From assembly GCA_018894105.1 (NCBI GenBank), contig CM032117.1:28686501-28750500 (forward strand): a DNA stretch of 64,000 nt. The letters run 5' to 3'. Made by a program: the position numbers and the translations under genes. The notes beneath the pieces are model-generated. The model was not told where the DNA came from. It worked only from the letters and a program-made list of their open reading frames with translations, and did not search any database. The stretch is from Jacaranda mimosifolia. Lineage: Eukaryota > Streptophyta > Magnoliopsida > Lamiales > Bignoniaceae. Shown here piece by piece: positions 34,614 to 45,103 of the stretch (the stretch's first letter is position 1; each line of letters opens with the position of its first letter).

Positions 34614-36046
34614 ATACTCTCCCAAAAAAAATCCCCAATTTAATTAAATTAAACACTTTAATTTAATTAATAATCCTTTGACTTAACTCTTAAGTCAAAG
34701 TGCTTAACTCTTTAAACTAGTCAAAATTAATTTAACCTTAAATTAATTTGACTAATTGATAGTCATGTGGCATCAATTAATTAACTCTTAATTAATTGAT
34801 CTTAATTTAACTCTTAAATTAAATTGACCAATTTAATTCTTAAATTAACTAAGCCAAAAATGACTCCAATTTTCACCTCCTTCAAAATCGGTCAAGAGTG
34901 AATTTTCTGACACTTAGAAAATCTCCTTCCTTCAATAGGTCATTCAATTTGGCTTTTGTGTGTGACTCATTAGGTTCAACCATTCATTGGATATAGGCTT
35001 ACAACTCCTTGTGACTTATGGAATATCAAATATTCACATTAGTTTAAACTCCTTTAAACTAAGCAACTCAATTCAATTAATCTCATTAATTGAAGAGTAC
35101 CCAATCTCCATGGTCAATGTCCAACCTCAAACTTATGGAGCCCAACTAATTGGCCGAAATGAATACTTTTGGAGAACTATTCTAGCATTTTGCATCTCAT
35201 GCAAATACGGTCATTCCATCTCCTCTCTCCATGAAGGAGGCCTAGGGTAAGATACTAGTCGGCTTCCTAATAGCATCGATGCTATGCTTCTATTCTCAAT
35301 ATTCGATTCCCTTAGTGACCTCATCTTTGGAAACACTTTTCCAAATTATCAAATCACCTTACGCAAGGATTTCTTAGAATCAACCATTATAGAACACATA
35401 GTAGATACACTCGCCCTTCACAAAAGCAAGGAGTCGGATTCCATCTTGAATCTTACAAACCTTCATATCTAGTTCATGCCCAATCTCAACCCGAGTGGCC
35501 TGCTAAGTAACTAAGGAAGAGTCAAAGCATAAGGACCAAACACAAGGTTACCATGGATCCTCAAGTCAAAGGACTAATAATATGCACTAGCATAAACTGG
35601 AGAACTTGTTACTACCGACTAGCCACTTCAGCTATCTAGTGGATTCTCCGAGCAAGCCTTCATTACCTTGTTCTCTAACAAGTATCCACTAATATGCATC
35701 CATATCTTATATGGTATTTCTCATGAAACGGAGTAACATCCAAGTCTTGAATTTATGCATCGTTAGTGCAAGTCTATTTAGATCTTAGATGCCTTGTCTC
35801 GTAAGATCCTATGCTTTGGAAGATTTAAAATCACGACCGTATAAGACTTATTCCATGATCACCATCTAATACATGATCAAGTCCCATAGTTTATGTGATC
35901 TAAGGGCTTCGTCCAAATGCCAGTGAAGCAAATAATGAGCGCAAGATGAAGATAGCCATATAATGAATATCATTCAATCAAGATTGTCTTACAAGGAAAT
36001 AGTTTACAAGGCCAATCTAATTGGCTTGCGGGGCACTATTCCAACA
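34614..36046 (-). repeat. Copia-2 3' LTR, outer end missing
   Basis: The minus strand begins TGTTGGAATAGTGCCCC at 36046. Matches 47884-49286 at roughly 90% by eye. Homology to the 5' LTR ends at about 34614, where AT-repeat sequence begins, so the R/U5 part is absent. Confidence 0.88.
34676..34850. repeat. Series of four or five hairpins with a TTAA-CTC-TTAA core
   Basis: Consecutive inverted repeats: arms CTTTGACTTAA at 34676 (11 bp, perfect), a near-perfect 14-bp stem at 34721-34751, ATCAATTAATTAA at 34772 (13 bp, perfect), TTAATTTAA at 34802 (9 bp) and a weaker one near 34831. Loops are CTC or a close variant. The same series occurs in the other LTR at about 47930-48085. Confidence 0.85.
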
Positions 36047-36062
36047 ATCTCCTACTTTCCCC
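36047..36062 (-). other. Copia-2 polypurine tract
   Basis: The minus strand reads GGGGAAAGTAGGAGAT directly before TGTTGG of the 3' LTR. Confidence 0.8.
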
Positions 36063-36709
36063 AAAGCCAATGCCCCATGGCCTTGAGACCCATGTTCTCA
36101 AGATGTTCTTTAAAGACCTTTTCTAATAGGGGTTTAGTCAGTAGATCTGCTATATTCTCTTTTGAGGTAACTTTCTCCACTCATATGTTGCCTCTACTAA
36201 TGATCTACTGGATCAAGTGATATCGCCTCAAAATGTGCTTAGATCACTGATGAGATCTTAGCTCTTTAGCTTATGCTACTGCTCCGTTATTATCACAAAA
36301 GACAACTACTGGCTCAGCAATGCTAGGCACTACATTCAGCTCTTGAGTGAAGTTTTTCATCCAAACACATTCCTTTGCAGCTTTTGAAGCTGAATATATT
36401 TTGCCTCTATGGTAGAATTGGTTGTGGTGTCTTGTTTGGAACTCTTACACTCACCGCGCTGCTATTGAGGCAAAATATGAATCCAAAAGTGGATTTCATT
36501 TCATCTATATCGGATTGGAAACTAGAATTCGAAAACCCATCAAGTTTCAATTCATCATTGCCATGTACCAAAAATATGTCCTTAATCCTTCTCAAGTACT
36601 TAAAGATTGCTTTTATGACCGTCCAGTAACTCTCACAAGAATCGAATTGGAAATGGCTCGTAACACTTAGAAGTGTGTGCCACATCCGGTCTTGTACATT
36701 GAACTGCAT
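36063..36709 (-). pseudogene. Copia-2 RNase H and pol C-terminus (broken)
   Basis: The 36407-36709 frame contains YWTVIKAIFKYLRRIKD and ELKLDGFSNSSFQSDIDEMKST. The first catalytic Asp region appears as a changed FSNSS. Leftward frames give VEKVTSKENIADLLTKPL and a KEHLENMGL end just before the polypurine tract. Stops break it at about 36185 and 36375-36405. Confidence 0.9.
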
Positions 36710-37550
36710 ACACTATGCTCCCAATGGCAGAGGCGTAAGGTATGTAGGATATCCTTTGTCTGTCATCTTTAGTCTTGGGGTCCATAAAGTTAGAGACACG
36801 AATGCCATGTCCTATGGGAAGAAACCATCCCTTGAATTCTTCCATACAAAACCTCTTTAGTATTTTGTCAATGTACGGGATTTGGGAAAGCCCCAGCATC
36901 CTTCTCAATCTATCTCTATAGATACGTATTCCTAATATGTAGGATGCTTCTCCTAAATCCTTCATGGAGAATTCTGTAGATAACTATGCTTTAGTACACT
37001 CTAACATTCCTAATGAGAAGGATGTAGTCGACATAAAGCACAATAAACTGTACACTAATCCCACTAGCTTCATATACACACATGATTTATACATATTTTT
37101 TACAAAGACAAATGATTTAACTGTCTTGTCAAAACATATATTCCAACTTCAGGACGCTTGTTTAAGTCCATAAACAGATCTCTGAGTTTGCAAACCTTTT
37201 GCTCACTCCCCTTGGATGTAAAACCTTGTAGTGGCTCCATATAGATTTCTTCTTCAATGTCTCCATTGAGGAAAACAATTTTCACATCCATTCGCCATAT
37301 CTCATAGTCATAATATACGGCTATGTCAAGTAGAATCCTAATAGATATAGGTATTACAATTGATGAAAATGTTTCCTCGAAATCAATAACAGGTCTTTGA
37401 ATATAACCTTTTGCCACTAGTTGTGCCTTGAAGCTCACTACCTCTCTATTTACTCCTAGCTTTTGCTTATAGATCCACCTACAACCAACATAAACTATTC
37501 CCTTCGGTGGATCAACCAAAGTTCATACTTTGTTGGAGTACATAGAGTCC
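36633..37550 (-). pseudogene. Copia-2 reverse transcriptase (YVDD changed to YVDY)
   Basis: The 37100-37519 frame has VDPPKGIVYVGCRWIYKQK, FSSIVIPISIRILLDIA and WRMDVKIVFLNGDIEEEIYM with the first catalytic Asp. The catalytic box lies in another frame: LYVDYILL at 37024-37035, where the second Asp is Tyr. The 36633-36965 frame supplies MKDLGEASYILGI and the thumb-like end. The upstream edge is interrupted at 37551 by the Mutator-like insertion. Confidence 0.92.
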
Positions 37551-37559
37551 ATTTCGGAT

Positions 37560-39310
37560 TGGGAAAATGTATTTTTATCCCCATCGAAAAAATTATTTTT
37601 GTGGTTTACCCCCTATATGAAAAAAAGGTTGAAATACTGCCTTGTGTTTTTAAAAATAAGTGAAAAACCCCCATGAGACCATAAGTGGAGTGAATGCACT
37701 CAAAAATGCGAGTGCTTGTGATTTTTTATAGATAAAATTACTATTATGTCCTTAATATATCACAGGGGGGTAAACCGCCTATTTCGTATAATGCAAGGGG
37801 GTAAAAAGATTTTTACCCAATATATATATGTTATGAATAATTTTATATGCATATATGTATATGTATAATTATATATATATATGTGATTATATATATATTC
37901 CTGTATATAATTTTTTATATAATTATATAGCATTGATTTATATAAATATGTTATATATTTTATAAATATGAAATTATTTAGTTTTGATAATTTTATATAT
38001 ATATATATATGTGTATGTATATAAAATTTTATAAATATTAAATAATATTTAATTTGTATAAATATGTTATATGTTTCATAAATATAAAATTATTTAATTT
38101 CAGATTAAACAAAAGGGAAAAATATATTTTTTATATATATGCATATAGATATGTCATAAATAATTTTATACAAATGTATGTATATATAATTTTTTAATAA
38201 ATAGTATTTAATGTATATGAATATCTTTTGAATAATTTTATATGCATATATGTGTATATATATAATTTGATATATATGTGATTTTATATATATATGTATA
38301 TAATTTTTTATAAATATTATATAGTATCTTATTTATATAAATATGTTATACATTTTATAAATATGAAATTATTTAGTTTTGATAATTATATATATATGTA
38401 TGTATATATATAATTTTATAAATATTTAATAATTTTTAATTTATATAAATATGTTATATGTTTCATAAATATAAAATTATTTAATTTTATATTAAACAAA
38501 AGGAAAAAAAATATATTTTATATATATGTATATAGATATGTCATAAATAATTTTATATATATGTATGTATATATAATTTTTTAATTAATAAATAGCATTT
38601 AATGTATATAAATATATTATGAATAATTTTATATGCATATAAGTATATATATATAATTTTAAATATACATATGTGATTTTTATATATATGATTGTATATA
38701 ATTTTTTATAAATATTATATAGTATTTGATTTATATAAATATATTATATATTTTATAAATATGAAATTATTTAGTTTTGATAATTATAAATATATATGTA
38801 TGTATATATAATTTTTTAAATAATAAATAGTATTTAATGTATATAAATATGTTATATATTTCATAAACATAAAATTATTTAATTTGTGATTAAACAAAAG
38901 AAAAATAAATATATATATTATATGTATACAAATATGCTATAAATAATTATATATATATTATGCATATAAGTATTTATATAACTTTGTATATGTATATAAT
39001 TATATATATATGTATAGATATATAATTTTATAAATATTAGATAGTATATAGTTTATATAAATATTTTATGTATTTATAAAATACATAAGATATTTAATTT
39101 ATATTAAATAAAAGAAAAAGAAAAACATACGGATATAAAGTAATTATATATATGAGGGTATTTTTGTCCTTTCAATAGAAAATTCAACTCAAATAGACGA
39201 AAGGGGCCAATGATCTAAATTTTAAAAACATAAGGGTTTAACCCTTTTTTTTTCCACAGGGGGTAAACCACCTATTTCGTATAACACGGGGGGTCAAAAG
39301 ATTTTTGCCC
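37560..39310. mobile_element. Non-autonomous Mutator-like element with 9-bp TSD
   Basis: Flanked by ATTTCGGAT (37551-37559) and ATTTCAGAT (39311-39319), a 9-bp duplication with one change. Ends are inverted: TGGGAAAATG on the left, and on the right the reverse complement begins GGGCAAAAATCTTTTGACCC. Similarity continues for about 100 bp through GTGGTTTACCCCCT. Nine-base duplications and long inverted ends fit Mutator-like elements. A second copy of the right end lies inside at 37763-37822, followed by an AT-rich array. No transposase is present. Confidence 0.85.
37835..38990. repeat. AT-rich tandem array, about 393-bp unit, three and a bit copies
   Basis: GAATAATTTTATATGCATAT recurs at 37835, 38230 and 38621 (offsets 395 and 391), and a shortened fourth unit starts near 38937. 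Each unit contains the marks AAATTATTTAGTTTTGATAA and a TTAAACAAAAG stretch in the same order. Confidence 0.9.
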
Positions 39311-39319
39311 ATTTCAGAT

Positions 39320-39425
39320 CTCATGGTGTTAAGCCAATGTCCAACATAGCTTCCTCATAGATTTTCAGATCAATATCCGATTGTCCCGTCTCATGAAGGA
39401 ATTCAAACCTTTTGGGTTGCTTTAT
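39320..39425 (-). pseudogene. Copia-2 pol segment between the two insertions
   Basis: The minus strand reads KQPKRFEFLHETGQS and then YEEAMLDIG, the stretch between integrase and RT. It is stranded between the Mutator-like element and the solo LTR. Its left end meets the RT piece and its right end meets the 42857 piece once the insertions are ignored. Confidence 0.9.
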
Positions 39426-39430
39426 GATTC

Positions 39431-42400
39431 TGTAATGCCTCGCCCGAGAGGTGACTACTTCGGATTGAGGTGCTACTCTAGTCCAATTTTCTCTTCTTTT
39501 TTTTTTCCAAAACCAATTACACCTTCCAAAAATTCTCAACTTAAGAAATTTCATAACTTAAAACACAAGGTAATCATGCTGAAAATGACAAGCGAAACCC
39601 AAGTTCTCACAGCAAGTTACAATTTCATAAGGGCCCATAATTTAACTTACATATACGCATCATTCATAAAGAACTCTAACCTGTCACACTTCGTAGTAGA
39701 AAAGACCCTACCGTAAAACCTATACCCCTGTTACATTACACCTTCTCACCGTCGTAGATGTCATAATAATAATATTTGCACTATGCCAAAAGGTAACCCA
39801 AACTTAGGATGCCTTCTACTCTTCAATCTGGCCAAAGAACAAAAGAGCAACACAAAGAGGGTGAGTTTGAATGACTCAGTGAGGCAAGCATGTACATGTA
39901 GTATAAAAGGAATCCGAATGAAAAGGAGTCCAATATACAATTATAAGAAGAATATTCATTATGAATTCATATAACTAAAATACAAGTTATGATATCTGGG
40001 TGTCACAGATTTTTGAAGGAGCTTGCGGAGTCTATGAACTAAAACCAGAAACTAGTATTTCTTATATAACACTTTTGTGAGCTGACTCAATGCCATCCCA
40101 TACCGACAAAGAGTCATTTCATATTTAGTACGTTTCATAGAAGATTTCAAAATCCAAATTTTGATCAGTTTTATAAAATAGACTAGACAATAACATTTTA
40201 TAAAACCAATGGTATAAGTATATTTTACATATACGACCGTGTAACGGCCTTCCCTTTTATTATTCCCAGTTGTGTATAAATGGTACGACCGTATAATGGC
40301 CTGCCCCCTTATATCTCCTTGATTTGACCGTAAAACGGCATACCCCCTTATATCGCCTCAATGAGTAGCCAACTCGCCAAACCGTTGCAGCACAAATCGG
40401 TAAAACCGATCCTCGCCGATCAAGCCTTAGGCTACAGTGAACCCCTGACTGCCCCAAAGTCAAGATCGCAAACCAAATCAGCCAATAACACTATTTTTAT
40501 CACCAATTCAACGGTATAAATCTAGTATAGTAATCCAAGCATTCCGCTGGGATTGGCACTCGACCTAACAATTCTCCTGTATCATTTTCAATCAATATTT
40601 TGAATGATCAATTGCCAACATGGCAGAATAACTGAACAATTATGCCAACACGTCAAATCCACGATATACTGATAAATCAAGGAAATTACTATGATATTTA
40701 ACACTCAAAACATCAATTCAACGGGAATGATACAGTAATACTGTGAAAGTTCATGGTGCCAGAACAGTAAATCAGTGCGTTCAGAACGATTTTGAAGAAA
40801 AACACAGGCCATTCGGCCGTACAGTTCAGTTTCCAGAAAAAGAAATCAATTTTCACAAAGCTTCATAGAAGCCAATCTAGACAGTCATTTTCAATAAAAC
40901 GGATCAAATATCAATCAATTTTAAATCAAGATAACTTCACAGGGTTCGACAATCAATAACAAATCACAATAGATATCAAATCAGCAGAACATAATGGGTT
41001 CAACGAAGACTATAAATTAGGCTCAACAAATCAAGAACCAATCGGTAGAACCCTCACAGGGGCAACCACAATCAACAAGTACGATAAGCAAAGCAATAAT
41101 AATAACCCTAACAAGGGTTTATCAAGTAAACGATAGGTTCAAAGGTTTGCCAGATTGATGGATCCTCACAGGGCCTATAAGAAAATACATGAGAGGTTAG
41201 ATCCTCACAGGGGTTCAACAATTAACGAATAGCTGTAACCAAAGCAATAACCCAAAGTGGGAGATCCTCAGCTTTGTAGTCTCAGAAAGCTACAATCACC
41301 GTTAGCAGCCTAATGATTCGCGTGTCCCAAATCGTCGTCACCTAACCAAAATAATATTTCAAAATCAAAATCCTCATTCAACGATGTAATCATAATTAAA
41401 CAAACAACAGCCTAAAATCAATACTTAGTTGACTAAGCCAATAGCCTTGATAAAACATGCTAATAACACCAATTCTTGTTAATGGAATATAATTGGATCC
41501 TAAGTCATCCAGTTGATCTTGTCACAACATATTAAATCGATAACGATGGTCCGATATCCCTTAAAACCTCAATTTATCTCAAATCTATCACATGATAATA
41601 CAAATTCGAGTTCATTAAACTTAGAATGATACATGCATGATCCAAAACTTGTTTTTGTATTACCTCAATCAACCCAATTATCACCACTTAGGTTCCAAAT
41701 CCATAGAATTAGGATTTAATCGCTTGACTAACTCAATTATTCCAAAGTTACCATATATATAATAAGATCCCGGTCCCTTAACTTATATAATTATATGCAT
41801 GTCCTAATTTCCAGCTCAAATCGTGCATATTTTTCGTTTATACAATACATCATAAGGTTGGGAGGAATACACATGCACATGCATACACTTCAACATGAGT
41901 TTCTCATTTTTATCCAATATCTCGTTATCAAAACTCCGAATGCACGATTAGCTTGTGTGCATGTAATCACTGTGAGGAGACGAAGATTCTATCTCTTCAC
42001 CATCGCCGCACCGCCGCCGCCGTCTGTGGCCGCCGAAAAACTAAACCACTACCACCAAGAGATACTCCTCAGCTCCATGAATCTAACCCCTCAAACAATT
42101 TTTTATTCCGATGTCATTTGGCCATTCAATAGGCCGGAAAATCGAAATCCCACCACCAACACCACCGCTCGGTTTTTTTCCAATTACTTCACCGTCGATG
42201 GTCCGTTTTGGACGTTCAAGGTACTGGTGTGATCCTTGAGTTGAGCCCAACAAAACCCAGTAGTTAAACTCAAGCTTCACTAGCCGAAACGTAGAAACCC
42301 ATCACCACCACCGCGGCTGTAACTTCGAGCTAAAATTCCGGCCACCTCGTCGGTCAGTTTTGGGTGAAAGTGGTATATTTGTGTTCTTAGAGCTGAGAGG

Positions 42401-42851
42401 AGAAAAATGGTATATAATATGTGGGGTTTTTCCAATCGCCGGAGAAAATGGCTGCAGGAAGAAGATGATGGTGCAAGGTGAAAAATGAAGAAGAAAAGGG
42501 GCTGTTTTGTTATTTAAAGACCAATTTTCCGAAAATTATGTTTTCACCCCCAAAACTTTATTCCAACCTTCACTTAAGTCCTCAAAAGTTCTTTCTTCTT
42601 CAATTCAGTCTCCCAACTTAATAAGTGCCTCACATTGAACCCTTTGACCCAAAATTACTCCATTAAATCCCTAAAAGTTTCCAAGTTTGGTTCAACCCAA
42701 TTTCTGCAAATTGCAAGTTGACCCTAAAACTTTCAAAATTCTTACAATTAAGTTATTTTATTTATTTTTTCCAATCCCTAAAATTCGATCAAATTAATAT
42801 CTTAATTTCTAAATCCTCATTTTCAAAATTTCAAATTTTAGGGGTGTTACA
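39431..42851 (-). mobile_element. Solo gypsy LTR in Copia-2 pol, TSD GATTC
   Basis: Flanked by perfect 5-bp duplications GATTC (39426-39430 and 42852-42856). On the minus strand it starts TGTAACACCCCTAAAATT and ends GGCATTACA, TG...CA, 3,421 bp. It carries the GC-rich block (about 41950-42450), a donor-like site changed to GATAAA near 41912, the GGTTAGGTGACGACGA box at 41335-41348, CCTCACAGGGG motifs at 41050-41215 and a changed palindrome at 39862. No internal gypsy coding sequence is present, so it formed by LTR-LTR recombination. Confidence 0.93.
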
Positions 42852-42856
42852 GATTC

Positions 42857-43870
42857 GGTCCGACCTTTTCAGAGGTTGTATGTGAGGCTCTTGTTGCTTG
42901 CTTGTTTCCACCTCCTGTGGGATTTGATGATCATCTTGAACTTCATCAAGTTCAACAACAACACCATTGCTATCTAATAGAAAATCCTTTTCCAAAAAGG
43001 TGGCCTTCCTCAAAACAAACACCATTTGTTCTAAGGGATCATAAAATTAATAACCTATAGACACTCTTGGGTATCCCACAAACTTGCACAAGGTAGATCA
43101 ACTATCCAACTTGTCTCCCACTATTCACCTCACGTAAGTAGGAAACCCCCAAACCTTAAGGTAATGGTATGAGGGTGCTTTGTCATACCACATTTCATGT
43201 GGTGTTATTTGCACCGACTTTGAAGGAACTACATTTTGGTAACTTCCCTGCCGTTTTCGAGGTGTACCCCTAAAAGAATATGGGCACATCGAAAAAGCTC
43301 ATCATAGAACGTACCATGTCTAACAAGGTATGGTTTCTCCTTTTTGCTACTCCATTTTGTTGGGGTATGTTGGGCGGATTCCATTATGAGAGAATCCTAT
43401 TCTCCTTTAGATAATCTAAGAATTTGGTACTTAAGTATTATCCCCTCGATCCAATTGAAGAGCTTTAATACTAAGTCATAATTGCTTTTCTACTTCATTC
43501 ATATACTCTTTGAACTTTTCAAATGCTTCGGACTTATACTTTATAAGATACATATGTCCAAATCGACTATAATCATATTGGTGAAGGTGATGGAGTAAGA
43601 ACAACCATTTCTCACACTAACTCTTAGTGGGCCACAAACATCATTATAGATCAAATTCAAAGACTTGTGGAGCGCTCCGATTGTCCTACAAAAGGAGCCT
43701 TGGTCATTTTTCTCTTCAAACAAGATTCACAAGTAGAAGGGTCCTCAATGCCACTAACATTTAGTGCTTTGAGAGCTTCTAACTTGTTCATCCTATTTTT
43801 AGAGATATACCAAAGTCTTGCACGCCAAAGGATGGCATCTTCTTGGTTATCTAATTTCCTTTTACTTTAT
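42857..43870 (-). pseudogene. Copia-2 integrase (broken)
   Basis: The 42831-43025 frame gives the integrase C-terminal end and linker (VFVLRKATFLEKDFLL, LKRSDRI). Reading right, CKFVGYPRVSIGY appears near 43040-43090, a typical C-terminal copia segment. The catalytic core lies in about 43250-43800 with many stops. The 43541-43723 frame holds LNLIYNDVCGPLRVS, the region of the first core Asp. Confidence 0.85.
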
Positions 43871-44391
43871 TGAATGTGCATTACTGAATGTTGAGATTCA
43901 AGTATGTATAATCTGTTAATCAATGTACCTTGAGCAATTAAAGAACCATTCTTCAATGCCTTCAATATCCTATTCGATATAGAAAAATCATATCCTTCAT
44001 AATCAAGAATGGGAATTGATACAATGTTCTTAACAAGATTCAATACATAATAAACTGTATTAAGTACAATACTAGAACTTCCCAAGTCTAACTTAATGAC
44101 ACCTTGTACCATGGCCACAACTTTTGTTGCATTTCCTAGGCAGAGGATTATATTCCCTTCATGTAGACTCTTTGTTCTTTCCATCCCTTGTAATGAATTA
44201 CAAAAGTGAGAACCACACGCTGTATCAAGTACACATGAGGAAAAATTGGTCGTTAAATGCACTTTAATAAAGTACATGCCCTTTTCAAGGGTTGCAAGGT
44301 AATCCTTGCAGTTTCTCTTCCAATGCCCATTTTCACCACAGTAGAAATAACTTGCAACGGTTTTAGCCTTTTTATTGAACCCCCAAAACAT
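43871..44391 (-). pseudogene. Copia-2 zinc knuckle, protease and pre-integrase
   Basis: An open frame of about 174 residues. It starts with a zinc knuckle YFYCGENGHWKRNC, where the first Cys is Tyr. Next is VLDTACGSHFC, the copia protease active site (D-T-A here). The sequence continues through LGNATKVVAMVQGVIKL and VYYVLNLVKNIVSI, conserved in copia protease. The frame ends in the pre-integrase segment (NRLYILES), where the stop cuts off the His/Cys motif. Confidence 0.9.
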
Positions 44392-44392
44392 T

Positions 44393-45103
44393 TCACAGGT
44401 TGCTTCCTTTTCGAGGAGAACTCTTTTTCCTCTTACCTCCTTTTCTTGGGCCTTTAAGGCCTTTCGACTTGGAGGAAGAAGCTAGCATAAGAAGTTTCTC
44501 TTTTTTCATAATCACCTCAGCGGTCACAAGCATGTTCACCAATTCGTTGATCGTAACTTCTTGTTTGGACATGTTAAAGTTCATAACGAATAGGTCGAAT
44601 GATGGTGGCAATGACTGGAGGATTAAATCCACAGAGAGATCATTGTCCATAATCACGTCAAGTTGTCTAAGCTTCTCAATGAGTCCTATCTTCTTAAGCC
44701 TGTGATCATGGACAGTTGTCCCCTCACTCATCCTTGACCTGACGAGCTCCCTAGATAAAACGAACCTTTTGTGTCTAGTTTTTACACCGTACAACGCTTA
44801 TAGGTGCAAGTAGACCTCTTTAGCATGTTTCATATGCTCTTGAAACTTTAGGAGCTCATTGGTCATGGAAGCTAACATGAGACTTGTCACTTGTACATTA
44901 TCATCTACAAATTTAGTAAACCTTTCACAGTCCTCATCGGTGGCGTCATCACCCAATGTGTCCGTAGGACTTTGATCTAGGACATAAGTCCTTCTTTTGT
45001 AGTCAAGAATTATCTTAAGGTTTCTCAACCAATCGTGGAAGTTTGGCCCCGTTAGCTTATTGGTTTCCAAAATGCTTGCGAGTAGATTTTTAGCTATTTT
45101 GTT
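44393..45103 (-). pseudogene. Copia-2 gag (broken, start unclear)
   Basis: The 44798-45070 region reads ETNKLTGPNFHDWLRNLKIILDY, the N-terminal copia gag signature. The 44393-44794 frame continues MYGVKTRHKRFVLSREL, then LPPSFDLFVMNFNMSK and a Lys/Ser-rich KGPRKGGKRKKSSPRKG stretch before the knuckle. A stop at about 44796 splits them. No ATG is seen upstream of the LASILETNKL stretch, where other copia gags begin, so the start has probably mutated. Confidence 0.88.

Noticed and set aside
34987..35250. Plus-strand frame also seen at 48226-48570, as a conserved gene
   Set aside because: Both copies are the same part of the Copia-2 LTRs, in antisense. Similarity follows from LTR duplication; one copy is longer only by chance.
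41795..42232. 145-codon plus-strand frame with Pro-rich stretch
   Set aside because: It falls within the solo LTR at 39431, antisense to its orientation. Other LTR copies do not preserve this frame.
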